Under the pieces are notes generated by a model. The model ran no database searches. It worked only from the letters and a program-made list of their open reading frames with translations, and was not told the DNA's origin. 55,820 nt of DNA, taken from an uncultured Pelagibacteraceae bacterium. GTDB taxonomy: Bacteria; Pseudomonadota; Alphaproteobacteria; Pelagibacterales; Pelagibacteraceae. The stretch lies in assembly GCA_902606075.1 (NCBI GenBank), contig CACLEU010000004.1, forward strand, positions 1-55,820, written 5' to 3'. Shown piece after piece: positions 37,751 through 47,329 of the stretch. The stretch's first letter is position 1. Each line of letters starts with the position of its first letter. A program made the translations under genes and the position numbers.

Positions 37751-38902
37751 TTATTTTTCTTTAATCTCAATTCTTTTATTATACCAATTCATTAGTGCAG
37801 CAATTGATAGGCTTATTGTTAAGTAGGTTAACATTGTAATACCTACAATTTCGATAGCTTTTCCAGTTTGCATTAAAGCAGTTCCAGCAAAGACTAATAC
37901 TAAATCTGGGTATGCAATTGCTGCAGCTAAAGATGAATTTTTTGTTAAATTTAAATACTGGTTGGTTGTAGGTGGTATAATAATTCTTAAAGCTTGCGGC
38001 ATTATAACTAATTTTAGAATTTGATTAGGATTTAAACCTACTGATGCTGCGGCTTCTTTTTGTCCCTTACTTATACCTTGAATACCTGCTCTTACACATT
38101 CAGCTACAAAAGTTGATGTATAAAGTGAAAGTGCTAAAACTAATGCAATTAGTTCAGGTGGCAGTCTAATGCCCCCTTCAAAAATAAATGATGTTTTTGC
38201 TAATTGTTTTAAAACAGGTATTTCAAAATCTAGGGTAACACCACCAAATAAAAAAGACAGTAATGGTAAAATTGTTATTAAACCTAATGAAATATATAAA
38301 ACTGGTAATTGTTTTCCCTCTTTTTCTTGAATTTTTTTTGCATAAATTTTAATAAAGATAATTGATATTATTGAGGCCAACAAACACGACATAAATACGT
38401 TAAGATTTTCCCATATCATTGATGGTATATAATAACCTTTGATAGTCATATAGGTTACACCAAACCATGGTTCAGCTTTTTCTGGCAGTGGTAACGCTCT
38501 TAATGCAGCATAATACCAAAAGAAAATTTGTAATAATAAAGGTATGTTTCTAAAAAATTCTACATACCATGCAGCAGAGTTTCTAATTAGGAAATTGCCT
38601 GACAATCTAGCAACACCAATTATAACTCCTAATATTGTACAAAATATTATACCTAAAAATGATACTAAAAGTGTATTTAACAAGGCTACTACATACGCCC
38701 ACATGTACGAGTCTTGACCATCATAATCAAGAAGAGTGAATTGCATATCAAAAGATGCCTCTTGTTTTAGAAAACCGAAACCAAAATCAATACCTCTATT
38801 ATCCATATTGACTTGTGCATTTATCGTAAAAAAACCGAATATTAAGACTACAAATAGAATAGTAAGAATTTGTGGGATGTATCTTTTTATTTTGTTGTTC
38901 AT
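37751..38902 (-). CDS. aapQ: General L-amino acid ABC transporter, permease AapQ
   Basis: 383 residues. N-terminal region with periplasmic loop, then the HisMQ-type permease core with EFFRNIPLLLQIFFWYYA and coupling loop ECVRAGIQGISKGQKEAAASVGL. It is separated from aapJ by a 63-bp gap holding a strong hairpin, so it is likely read at a lower level than aapJ. Confidence 0.93.
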   Translation of the reverse strand: MNNKIKRYIPQILTILFVVLIFGFFTINAQVNMDNRGIDFGFGFLKQEASFDMQFTLLDYDGQDSYMWAYVVALLNTLLVSFLGIIFCTILGVIIGVARLSGNFLIRNSAAWYVEFFRNIPLLLQIFFWYYAALRALPLPEKAEPWFGVTYMTIKGYYIPSMIWENLNVFMSCLLASIISIIFIKIYAKKIQEKEGKQLPVLYISLGLITILPLLSFLFGGVTLDFEIPVLKQLAKTSFIFEGGIRLPPELIALVLALSLYTSTFVAECVRAGIQGISKGQKEAAASVGLNPNQILKLVIMPQALRIIIPPTTNQYLNLTKNSSLAAAIAYPDLVLVFAGTALMQTGKAIEIVGITMLTYLTISLSIAALMNWYNKRIEIKEK

Positions 38903-38918
38903 TAGAGCTTATAATAAA

Positions 38919-38948
38919 AAAAAGGGCTAGATAAATCTAGCCCTTTTT
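38919..38948 (-). terminator. Attenuating terminator between aapJ and aapQ
   Basis: GGGCTAGA (38924-38931), 4-base loop, TCTAGCCC (38936-38943). The stem can extend through five A-T pairs. On the minus strand it is followed by a run of eight T (38923-38916). Partial readthrough would make much binding protein and less permease, as is usual for ABC importers. Confidence 0.85.
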
Positions 38949-38965
38949 AAGTCTTTTAAGATAAA

Positions 38966-40003
38966 TTATCTTGCTGGTGGAACGTATAAAATTCCGCCTT
39001 TTGTCCAAAGTTGATTTGGACCTCTGTCTGGTAAAATACCAGTGTCTGCTATATTTCTTTTATAACTTTCACCGTAGTTACCAACTTGCTTGATAATTCT
39101 TAGGTTCCACTCGTTATCTAAACCGAATGCTGCACCCATTTCACCTTCAGCTCCAACAAGTCTTTTTATTTGTGGATTATCTGAAGTTTTCATAGAATCT
39201 GCATTAGATGAAGTAATACCGTATTCTTCTGCTTCGATCATAGTGTTCAAAGACCATCTGACGATATCTTCCCAAACCGCATCACCTTGTCTAACAACTG
39301 GTCCTAAAGGTTCTTTAGAAATTGTTTCTGGTAGAACAATGTGTTCATCAGGGTTTTTCATTTTTGTTCTTTGGGCAGCTAAACCTGATTTATCAGTAGT
39401 GTAAGTGTCACATCTACCTGCATCATATGCTGCTACAACTTCGTCAGCTTTTTCAAAAGCTACTGGCTCATAAGAAATTCCTCTAGAATTAAAGAAGTCT
39501 CTCATATTTAACTCAGTAGTTGTACCAATATTAGTACAAGCTGATATACCATTTTTAAATTGGCCTGTTGAAGTTATACCTGAGCTTTTTCTGACCATGA
39601 ATCCTTGACCATCATAGAAATTAACTCCTACAAATGTTAATCCAATGTCAGCGTCTCTAGATAATGTCCAAGTAGTGTTTCTTGATAAAATATCAATTTC
39701 ACCTGATGTTAAGGCTGTAAATCTTTCTTTAGCACTTAGTGGAGTGAATTTTACTTTATTCGCGTCACCAAGAACTGCAGCAGCAACAGCTCTGCAAACA
39801 TCAACATCTATACCAGTCCAATTTCCAGACGCATCTGCATTTGAAAATCCTGGAAGACCTTGTGAAACACCACATCTAACAAAACCCTTTTTTTGAGTGT
39901 TTTTTAGAGTTTTTGACTTTTTAGCCATAGCCTCTGTTGTAAAAACAAATACAACAGCGATCATAGTTACTAAAGAAGTCAATTGTTTTAAGTGTTTAAA
40001 CAT
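38966..40003 (-). CDS. aapJ: General L-amino acid ABC transporter, substrate-binding protein
   Basis: Periplasmic receptor with a cleaved signal peptide (about residues 1-27, ending AMA). 345 residues of the family-3 binding-protein fold: GFVRCGVSQGLPGFS, GNWTGIDVDVCRAVAAA and the CDTYTTDKSGLAAQR segment. First gene of aapJQMP. A good ribosome site (AGAGG) precedes it. In SAR11 cells such receptors are among the most abundant proteins. Confidence 0.95.
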   Translation of the reverse strand: MFKHLKQLTSLVTMIAVVFVFTTEAMAKKSKTLKNTQKKGFVRCGVSQGLPGFSNADASGNWTGIDVDVCRAVAAAVLGDANKVKFTPLSAKERFTALTSGEIDILSRNTTWTLSRDADIGLTFVGVNFYDGQGFMVRKSSGITSTGQFKNGISACTNIGTTTELNMRDFFNSRGISYEPVAFEKADEVVAAYDAGRCDTYTTDKSGLAAQRTKMKNPDEHIVLPETISKEPLGPVVRQGDAVWEDIVRWSLNTMIEAEEYGITSSNADSMKTSDNPQIKRLVGAEGEMGAAFGLDNEWNLRIIKQVGNYGESYKRNIADTGILPDRGPNQLWTKGGILYVPPAR

Positions 40004-40037
40004 ATATTTCCTCTTAGTTATTTATTTGTTAACAAAT

Positions 40038-40060
40038 AATTCAAAATAAATTTTTGAATT
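40038..40060. promoter_or_regulatory. Hairpin in the aapJ upstream region
   Basis: AATTCAAAA (40038-40046) pairs with TTTTGAATT (40052-40060), 9-bp arms and a 5-base loop, about 35 bp upstream of the aapJ start. It may lie in the leader or form an operator. A longer imperfect palindrome with TTGAT/ATCAA half-sites lies further up (40087-40104). Confidence 0.35.
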
Positions 40061-40174
40061 AACTCAGTTAATCACTTAAGTAAAACTTGATCAATGTAAA
40101 TCAAATGACATTACTGATCAAAATGTCACAAAATTTCTAATCTAGAACAATTGAAAACAACCTTGGGTAGAATG

Positions 40175-40251
40175 TGGCGCGCCCTGAAGGATTCGAACCT
40201 CCGACCCACGGTTTAGAAAACCGTTGCTCTATCCAGCTGAGCTAAGGGCGC
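40175..40251 (-). tRNA. tRNA-Arg (anticodon UCU)
   Basis: 77 nt with encoded CCA. Acceptor GCGCCCT/AGGGCGC, anticodon stem ACGGT/ACCGT around loop TTTCTAA, T arm GGAGG/CCTTC. It lies between the trkH end and the aapJ upstream region. Confidence 0.97.
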
Positions 40252-40278
40252 AGTAAATATTGCATTTATAATACTTAA

Positions 40279-41682
40279 TTAAGTTTTAAAAAAGAACTTT
40301 TTACAAATTATTAGTATCGATATTAGTTCAACTCTACCGATTATCATAAAAAACATTATTGATATTTTTGAAAATATTGACAAATCATAAAAGGTGAACT
40401 CACTAAGGCCAGAAGTAAATGAGTTAACTGTATTCATCAAAGTTAATATGGATAATTTAAAAGCATCTTCACTATTAATTCCTGAGATCGTAAGCATCAT
40501 AGATAAAATTGATAAAGATAAAATAAAAATTATTACTGAAACAAAATACTTATGAAAGTCATTATTAGAGAAATTGAAACTAAAAAAGGGTAGTTTGTTT
40601 ATAAACAAACTTTTTGGTTTTGAATGTGAAACTAATTCATTGATTGAAAATTTAAATAACAAAAATAATTTAAAAAATCTGATGCCTGAACTTGTTGAAA
40701 AAAAAGATCCTCCTATTATAATCAAGATTAAAAAAATAAAAGATAAATTTTTGGGTATATTAGTAGAAAAACCAATATTGGAAATAGAGCTACAGATAGC
40801 TAAAAAAAGTGATGAAAAATTATCATCAATATTAAGAAAAAGAAAAAAAAAACTTATCAAAATTATTAGATAAAAACCTAAATATAAATCTTCAGAGAAA
40901 AAATTGATGTTTCTTTTATGAAAAAAAAGCAAGTTATATGTGAAGAAAAGACTAAAAAAAGATATTAGCATCATCAAAGATAATATAATTTCCTTGAATT
41001 TAGTATTTATAATTAATTCTAAACTATTTACTGGTAAAAAACCTCCTGATGAAATTAAGGACAATGACAAATTAAATGAATTAAAAGCTCTCAAATCTGA
41101 AAAATATAAAACAAAAAAAATTACTATAGTTAATGACAAATAAACAATGCCTATTTTAAAACTTTGCTTAATAGTTTCATTCGAATTGAAATTTATAAAA
41201 TTTGTTAGAGATTTTTTTAAATTGTTATCAAAAATATCAATTAAAAGTATTATTGAAATTAAAAAATAAAGGCCACCTAACCATTGTGAGGAAGATCTCC
41301 ACAATATTAAGCTTTCATCTAAATGTTTAATATTTTCAAATATTGTAAATCCGGTTGATGTAAATCCTGATATAGCTTCAAAATAAGAGTCTATAAAACT
41401 TATATTATTTATAATTAAATAATAAGGAATAGATAATAAGATAGGAATACTAATATAACCTAAAATAACAGTGAATATTTTTTGATAAATAGTTATTTTA
41501 TTAAAATTTTTTTTTTTAAAAAAAACGATTAATCCAAAAAAAAGTGTAATGATAAAGATAAAAAGAAAATTATTTATATTTAAGAAAAGCTTAAAGTAAT
41601 AACAGTATAAAATGTTTAAAAAAGACAAAACTGCGATAAATATAGAAAACACTCCTAAGTATAACTGAGTAAAATTAACCAT
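40279..41682 (-). CDS. trkH: Potassium uptake protein TrkH/KtrB family
   Basis: K+-channel-like membrane subunit, 467 residues, with four pore-loop repeats: SGFTSTGF, SLISSGGF, SSISNIGFS and TVNSFTSG. The GSFFSTSSGIR stretch is typical. It follows trkA directly, completing a Trk uptake pair. The gene is very Phe/Ile/Ser-rich, as expected of a membrane protein in an AT-rich genome. Confidence 0.93.
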   Translation of the reverse strand: MVNFTQLYLGVFSIFIAVLSFLNILYCYYFKLFLNINNFLFIFIITLFFGLIVFFKKKNFNKITIYQKIFTVILGYISIPILLSIPYYLIINNISFIDSYFEAISGFTSTGFTIFENIKHLDESLILWRSSSQWLGGLYFLISIILLIDIFDNNLKKSLTNFINFNSNETIKQSFKIGIVYLSLTIVIFFVLYFSDLRAFNSFNLSLSLISSGGFLPVNSLELIINTKFKEIILSLMMLISFFSLFFTYNLLFFHKRNINFFSEDLYLGFYLIILISFFFLFLNIDDNFSSLFLAICSSISNIGFSTNIPKNLSFIFLILIIIGGSFFSTSSGIRFFKLFLLFKFSINELVSHSKPKSLFINKLPFFSFNFSNNDFHKYFVSVIIFILSLSILSMMLTISGINSEDAFKLSILTLMNTVNSFTSGLSEFTFYDLSIFSKISIMFFMIIGRVELISILIICKKFFFKT

Positions 41683-43056
41683 TTATATTGAGCTTATTTG
41701 AAAAAGTCTTTCTACTAATGGAAGCTGGTCCCTTTTTGCTAAAAAAACTACAATATCTTTTTTTTCAAAGATAAATTTTGATGTTGGTATTATAATGTCA
41801 TTTTTTCTTAAGATTGCACCTATACGAATATCATCCGGTAAATTTGAATTTTTTAATTCTTTATTAATTAACTCAGATGAATCAATTATTTCAGCCTCTA
41901 TAACTTCGAATTCGCCATTTAAAATTGTATATGCTGTTTCAATTGTGCCCTTATGGACATGTTTTAGTATACTTGAAACAGTATTCATTCTAGGGTCTAT
42001 TAAATCGTCAATCTTAAGAGAATTTTGTAAAAGAGAATAATTAGGTTTATTTATAAGCGCCATTGTTCTTTTATCTTTTGAAAATTTTTCAACAAGAACA
42101 CTAACCATTAAATTGTCCTCGTCATCATTCGTTAATGCTAATACCGTTTCTGCATCTTCAATATTTGCCTCTTTTAATACATCTTCATCTAAACCATTTC
42201 CATTAATGACTAGTGAATTATTAAGATTGTTAGCAATATGCTCGGCTCTTTCTTTATTTTTTTCGACAATTTTAATTCTTGCAGCATCCATTGTATTTTC
42301 AAGATTTTTAGCTAAGTTAAATCCAATATTGCCACCTCCAATAATCAAAAATTTATTAGATATTTTTTCACTATGTCCAAAGGCATCAAGTGTTAACTGC
42401 ATTTGAGATGAATTAATAATCACATATGCCTTATCTTGTTTTTTCATCACGTCTTTTTTTTTTAAAAAAACAAACTTTTCATTTCTGATAACTCCAAGAA
42501 TGTTTGCTTCTAATCTTGAGAAATTTTTAGTTATATCCTCTAATTTAATGCCAATTAATGGACATTTATCATCAACGTCAATTTCTAATAATCTAATTTT
42601 ATTATCTGCAAATGGAACATTGTCTAAAGCTCCTGGGGCCTCCAGCTTTCTCTGAATAGATTTAGCGATTTCAACTTCGGGTGATATTATTACATCAATT
42701 GGAAGGTTTTCTATGCTATAAACTTTGGAAAATTTTGTATCTAAGTACTCCTGAGATCTTATTCTTGCTATCTTTTTTGAAATTTTAAAGACTGAGAAAG
42801 CTATTTGACAAATAAGCATATTGATCTCATCGCTCCTAGTAACCGCAATAATCATATCTGCCTCTTCTGCATTTGCTTTTTCTAAAACTGTTGGAAAAGT
42901 AGCCTTTCCAACAATAGATTTAACGTCTAAATCATCATTTATCTTTTGAATATCGTCACTAGATTGATCAATTACTGTTATTGAATGGTCTTGCTCAGAA
43001 AGAAGTTTGGCTATTGTATAACCTACTCTACCAGCTCCACAAATTATTATATTCAT
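41683..43056 (-). CDS. trkA: Trk system potassium uptake regulator TrkA
   Basis: Cytoplasmic NAD(H)-binding regulator of TrkH; 457 residues with the tandem layout RCK_N-RCK_C-RCK_N-RCK_C. The first Rossmann motif is IIICGAGRVGYTIAKLL, the second FLIIGGGNIGFNLAKNLE. Its start overlaps the ntrX stop by 1 nt and it abuts trkH. The link ntrY-ntrX-trkA is common in alphaproteobacteria. Confidence 0.95.
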   Translation of the reverse strand: MNIIICGAGRVGYTIAKLLSEQDHSITVIDQSSDDIQKINDDLDVKSIVGKATFPTVLEKANAEEADMIIAVTRSDEINMLICQIAFSVFKISKKIARIRSQEYLDTKFSKVYSIENLPIDVIISPEVEIAKSIQRKLEAPGALDNVPFADNKIRLLEIDVDDKCPLIGIKLEDITKNFSRLEANILGVIRNEKFVFLKKKDVMKKQDKAYVIINSSQMQLTLDAFGHSEKISNKFLIIGGGNIGFNLAKNLENTMDAARIKIVEKNKERAEHIANNLNNSLVINGNGLDEDVLKEANIEDAETVLALTNDDEDNLMVSVLVEKFSKDKRTMALINKPNYSLLQNSLKIDDLIDPRMNTVSSILKHVHKGTIETAYTILNGEFEVIEAEIIDSSELINKELKNSNLPDDIRIGAILRKNDIIIPTSKFIFEKKDIVVFLAKRDQLPLVERLFQISSI

Positions 43057-44408
43057 TAATTTAGATCCTTTACGCCAAGATCTTTAAGTTTTCTATGCAA
43101 TGCAGACCTTTCCATTCCAACAAATTTAGCAGTTTTAGATACATTCCCTCCAAACTTTTTTAGTTGTGTTGTTAAGTAATCTTTTTCGAAATTTTCCCTT
43201 GCTTCTTTTAATGGAACAGAAAAGTTACTTTCACTATAAATTTCAGTGTCGCCTTGTTTAATGGACTCTTTTATAATTGCTATAGTTTTATCTGAATTAT
43301 TATTAGCTAATATTGCAATACGTTCAATAAGATTTCTTAATTCTCTCACATTTCCTGGCCAGTTATAATTTATTAAATATGTATTATCACTATTTATATT
43401 AAGATTTTTTAAATTGTAGGAATTCGAAATTTTGCTTGAAAAATAATCTACTAACAAAGGTATATCTTCAACTCTTTTAGATAAAGGATCTATATTTATT
43501 TGAAAAACATTTAGTCTGTAAAACAAGTCCTCATGAAAATTCCCTATTTTAATTTCATTAATAATATTTTTACTTGAGGTACATATAATTCTAACATTTA
43601 CTTTTACATCATGAGTACCGTTTATTCTTTTAAATTTTTGATCAGTCAGAACTCTAAGAATTTTTGATTGTGTTTCTAAAGGGATATCAGAAATTTCGTC
43701 AATTAGTAATGTACCCCCAGTCGCTTTTTCTAAAGAACCATATGAGATTGATCCATCAATTTTTTCTTCTCCAAATAATTCAAGTTCATATTTTTTAACA
43801 TCCAACAAGGCGCCATTTAAAACAACAAAAGGAGATTTATTTCTTTTTGATAATTTATGTATTTTTCTAGCAACTAGTTCTTTTCCAGAGCCCGTTGGGC
43901 CTATTATAAATACTCTGCTGTCTGAGTTGGATAATTTTTCTATTTGTTCTTTTATTTTTACAATATTTTGACTATTACCAATTAATTCAAAAGAATGGAA
44001 AAGTTTAGTCTCCAACTCTTTATTTTGATTTCTTAAATTGAAATTTTCTACTGCTCTATTAACAAAATTCATTAATCTTTCTTGATCAAATGGTTTTTCA
44101 ATAAATTCAAAAGCTCCATTTTTTAATGACTTGATTGCCATTTCAATATTTGCATGACCGGATATTATTATTACTGGTATATCTTTGTTTTTTTTTTTTA
44201 TATGAGATAAAAGTTCAATACCATCGTTATCACCCTTGTCTAACTTTACATCTATGATTGCAACATCCGGCAGTTTTTTATCAATTTCGGTTAATGCTTG
44301 ATTATAATTTGCAGCAACTCTCGTTTTATAACCTGACTCAGTTATTAAATCCCTAATAATATTTCTTATATCTGGGTTATCATCGATAATTAATATTTCA
44401 GCTGACAT
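43056..44408 (-). CDS. ntrX: Nitrogen-regulation response regulator NtrX without GAFTGA motif
   Basis: 450 residues: receiver domain with D9-D10 and phospho-acceptor D53, AAA+ domain with Walker A GPTGSGKE (170-177) and Walker B GGTLLIDEI (231-239), and a Fis-type helix-turn-helix at the C-terminus (NVSKTAKFVGMERSALHRKLKDLG). Sigma-54 activators carry GAFTGA after ELFG; here the segment reads ELFGEEKIDGSISYGS (210-225), so the sigma-54 contact loop is missing. It overlaps ntrY by 11 nt and trkA by 1 nt. Regulation without sigma-54, perhaps as repressor, is likely. Confidence 0.95.
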   Translation of the reverse strand: MSAEILIIDDNPDIRNIIRDLITESGYKTRVAANYNQALTEIDKKLPDVAIIDVKLDKGDNDGIELLSHIKKKNKDIPVIIISGHANIEMAIKSLKNGAFEFIEKPFDQERLMNFVNRAVENFNLRNQNKELETKLFHSFELIGNSQNIVKIKEQIEKLSNSDSRVFIIGPTGSGKELVARKIHKLSKRNKSPFVVLNGALLDVKKYELELFGEEKIDGSISYGSLEKATGGTLLIDEISDIPLETQSKILRVLTDQKFKRINGTHDVKVNVRIICTSSKNIINEIKIGNFHEDLFYRLNVFQINIDPLSKRVEDIPLLVDYFSSKISNSYNLKNLNINSDNTYLINYNWPGNVRELRNLIERIAILANNNSDKTIAIIKESIKQGDTEIYSESNFSVPLKEARENFEKDYLTTQLKKFGGNVSKTAKFVGMERSALHRKLKDLGVKDLN

Positions 44409-46182
44409 TTAATTTTGGAAGAGTTATTTTTATTTTTGCACCTTCGTTATAATTTAAAAAATCAATTGAACCATTATGATCATTTATTATTTTTACTACT
44501 ATTGACAATCCTAAACCACTACCATTTTTTTTTGTTGTAAAATATGGTTTAGTAACTTCGGGTAAATTTTTAGTGCTAAAGCCAGTACCATTATCAATAA
44601 TTAAGATTTCTATATATTCCTTAATTTCACATATTTCTATAATGATTTTCTTTACAAAATCGTTGTTTTTTTTGTATTTTTCGTCCAAACTTTCCATGGA
44701 GTTTTTGATTAAATTAATAAAAACGCGATTTATTTGATCAACATCAGCTAATACAGGCACTTTATCAGTACACTTTAAAATAATTTTTATTTTTTCATCA
44801 TTAATCTTCATAAGTTTTAATGAATCGTTAGCAATTTTTTTTAGATCAATTTTTTTAAAAATCGGTTTAGGCATTCTCGCGAAATCTGAGAATTCATTAA
44901 CCAGTTGTTCAATTAATTTTACTTGTTTGTTAATTGTATTTACATTTTCATTAAAAGATTTTTTATTATTTTCATCTAAATGTTCAGTATATTTTTTTCT
45001 TAAACTATCTATAATTAGCTGGATTGGTGTTAGAGGATTCTTTATTTCATGAGCAATTTTTCTAGCTACATTTTCCCATGCTTCATGTCTTTCATTTGCT
45101 AACAATTTATTTTGTTGGGTTTTCAACCTATCTATCATTAAATTAAAATTTTTATTTAATTTTTCTAGTTCTTTATCAGTTTTGATTTCTGGAACTTTGG
45201 AATTTAAATTGCCTTTTCCAATGTTGTTTGATGCAGAAATAAGATTATTAATAGAGAGAAAAAATCTTGATGAAAATTTAATTGCAATCGAAATTGACAA
45301 GAAAAGCAACAAAGTTACAACAATCATATATATAATTGCAAATGAGATTTTAATGCCAGTTCTTTTTTCTTGAACTGTATAATAAAAACTCAAAGCGTCT
45401 CTAGATTCAGTTAAATACTTTGATATTTTTGGATCTAAAAATTTAACCACATAAACAAATATATTTTCATATTTTGATAGCCTCATTAGTGCTGCAGATG
45501 TATTTTCATATGCATTTAGTATTTTTAGGGGTCTATCATCATTTTGTACCATCTTGAGAGCCTCGTTAGATGGAGGTTGATATAAAATTTTTTTTGTAGA
45601 GTTTAAGAATATTAGTTTACCTTCGTTATTTATTAAAAAAATACCATCAACATTTCTAACTAATCTTTGGGTATTTAAAAAATTCGCGAATTGTTTTTTA
45701 TTATTTTCATAAATATTGATATTTTTGTTTAAATCGAACGCTATTAAAATTATATCCGACTCTATCTTATTTCTTACTTCTGTTACATAATTTTGAGCGA
45801 TTTGATATGAGTTATCAACTGCAGTTGTGATTTTTTTATCAAAATATTTTTCTACTGCAAAAGAAAATAAAAACAATGAAAATGCAGATATTAGTATGGA
45901 AGGTATTAATGTAAAAAGAGAAAAAAAGGCTATATATTTACGATTAGCTCTTGATCCTTCTACTACTATCTCGCTTTTAATTGAATTTTTTACCTCTAAA
46001 AAAATAAAAAGAAAAAATATTACAAGAAGAGCTATATTAGATATTAATAAATATTGTAAATTTTGGTCATTAAGTTTAATAAAGCTTTTATCTAAAAAAG
46101 TAAGAAATGTTAAAAAACCTAATAATAATGTGACGAGAAAAATTATAATTATAAAAAAATTTTTTTTAATGAAATTTAGCAT
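44398..46182 (-). CDS. ntrY: Nitrogen-regulation sensor histidine kinase NtrY
   Basis: Membrane sensor kinase paired with NtrX; 594 residues. Several N-terminal helices to about residue 110, a periplasmic sensor domain (about 111-280), another helix (about 281-303), HAMP, and then HisKA with H378 in IAHEIKNPLTPIQL and the HATPase domain (NG box NLIKNSMESL, DNGTGFS, GSGLGLSI). The start is only 31 bp from the divergent ispDF start. Confidence 0.95.
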   Translation of the reverse strand: MLNFIKKNFFIIIIFLVTLLLGFLTFLTFLDKSFIKLNDQNLQYLLISNIALLVIFFLFIFLEVKNSIKSEIVVEGSRANRKYIAFFSLFTLIPSILISAFSLFLFSFAVEKYFDKKITTAVDNSYQIAQNYVTEVRNKIESDIILIAFDLNKNINIYENNKKQFANFLNTQRLVRNVDGIFLINNEGKLIFLNSTKKILYQPPSNEALKMVQNDDRPLKILNAYENTSAALMRLSKYENIFVYVVKFLDPKISKYLTESRDALSFYYTVQEKRTGIKISFAIIYMIVVTLLLFLSISIAIKFSSRFFLSINNLISASNNIGKGNLNSKVPEIKTDKELEKLNKNFNLMIDRLKTQQNKLLANERHEAWENVARKIAHEIKNPLTPIQLIIDSLRKKYTEHLDENNKKSFNENVNTINKQVKLIEQLVNEFSDFARMPKPIFKKIDLKKIANDSLKLMKINDEKIKIILKCTDKVPVLADVDQINRVFINLIKNSMESLDEKYKKNNDFVKKIIIEICEIKEYIEILIIDNGTGFSTKNLPEVTKPYFTTKKNGSGLGLSIVVKIINDHNGSIDFLNYNEGAKIKITLPKLNVS

Positions 46183-46213
46183 TATATTTAAAAGTCAAAA
46201 TACATAATTTTAT

Positions 46214-47329
46214 ATGAACAATTGTTTTATAATATTAGCAGCTGGTAATAATAAAAGATTTAAATCTAAAATTCCTAAACCATTTGTTCAATATAAAAGT
46301 GATATACTAATTAATCATTCTATAAATAAGGCAATTTTATCAAAAAAATTCTCAAATATAGTAATAGCAGTTAACAAAAACCACAAAAAATACTTAAAAA
46401 AATTGAGAATAAATAAAATAAAGTTAATTAATGGGGGGCGGACTAGAGCTGATTCTGCAAAAAAATGTCTTCAATATATAAGAAAATTTAATCCCTCAAA
46501 TGTATTAATCCATGATGCAGCTAGACCTAATTTTTCATTTGATTTAATAACTAAATTATTGAAAGCTTTAAAATCTAACGATGGAGCAATTCCTGTTGTT
46601 CGAAGTAATGATAGTTTAAAATTAAAAAAAAGAAAAAAAATTATAAATTTAGATAGAAAGAATATTTTTTTCTCTCAAACACCTCAAGCATTTAAATATA
46701 AAGTGCTTATGCAATTACAAAATAAAATTAACAAACAAACAACGGATGACTCAACATTATTAATTAATGCAAAGAAAAAAGTTAAATTAATTAAAGGAGA
46801 AAAAAAAAATTTCAAGATCACTACTTTAGAAGATATTCCTGAGAAAAAGATTTTTTATGGTATTGGCTTTGATGTGCATAGATTGGTTCCAGGAAAAAAA
46901 ATGTATCTCGGGGGAATTAAAATAAAATCCAAATTAGGTACCTTAGGACATTCAGATGGAGATCCAGTTCTCCATGCTATAACTGATGCAATTTTAGGAG
47001 CCTGTAAAATGGGAGATATTGGAGAAAAATTTTCTGATAAAAATAAAAAATATAAAAATATAAGATCCACAATTTTACTTAATAAAGTTATGAAGGATAT
47101 TAGATTAAAAAACTTCCATATAAATAATATAGATATTAATATTATTACAGAAACGCCAAATATAAAAAAAATAAAAAAAAATTTAATTCTATCAATATCC
47201 AAACTCTGTAAGATACATAGTGATAGAATAAATATTAAAGGAAAAACTGCTGAAAAACTTGGTGTTATTGGAAAAGAAAAAGCTATTGCTTGTGAAGTGA
47301 TTGCGTCAATTCAAAAAAATTATGTTTAA
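46214..47329 (+). CDS. ispDF: Bifunctional IspD/IspF isoprenoid enzyme
   Basis: Fused MEP-pathway enzymes. Residues 1-210 are the CDP-ME synthase (ILAAGNNKRFKSKIPKPF; VLIHDAARP), and residues from about 215 the MECDP synthase (GIGFDVHRLVPG with metal Asp/His; HSDGDPVLHAITDAILGA). 371 residues. The fusion is typical of alphaproteobacteria. Its last codons overlap the ATG of pgpA. Confidence 0.96.
   Translation: MNNCFIILAAGNNKRFKSKIPKPFVQYKSDILINHSINKAILSKKFSNIVIAVNKNHKKYLKKLRINKIKLINGGRTRADSAKKCLQYIRKFNPSNVLIHDAARPNFSFDLITKLLKALKSNDGAIPVVRSNDSLKLKKRKKIINLDRKNIFFSQTPQAFKYKVLMQLQNKINKQTTDDSTLLINAKKKVKLIKGEKKNFKITTLEDIPEKKIFYGIGFDVHRLVPGKKMYLGGIKIKSKLGTLGHSDGDPVLHAITDAILGACKMGDIGEKFSDKNKKYKNIRSTILLNKVMKDIRLKNFHINNIDINIITETPNIKKIKKNLILSISKLCKIHSDRINIKGKTAEKLGVIGKEKAIACEVIASIQKNYV

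Noticed and set aside
40087-40104. FNR-like site TTGAT...ATCAA upstream of aapJ
   Set aside because: The half-sites are 8 bp apart, whereas an FNR box needs 4; kept only as an unassigned palindrome.
47301-47321. Upstream TTG start for pgpA
   Set aside because: ATG at 47322 gives the usual family N-terminus and a compact overlap with ispDF.
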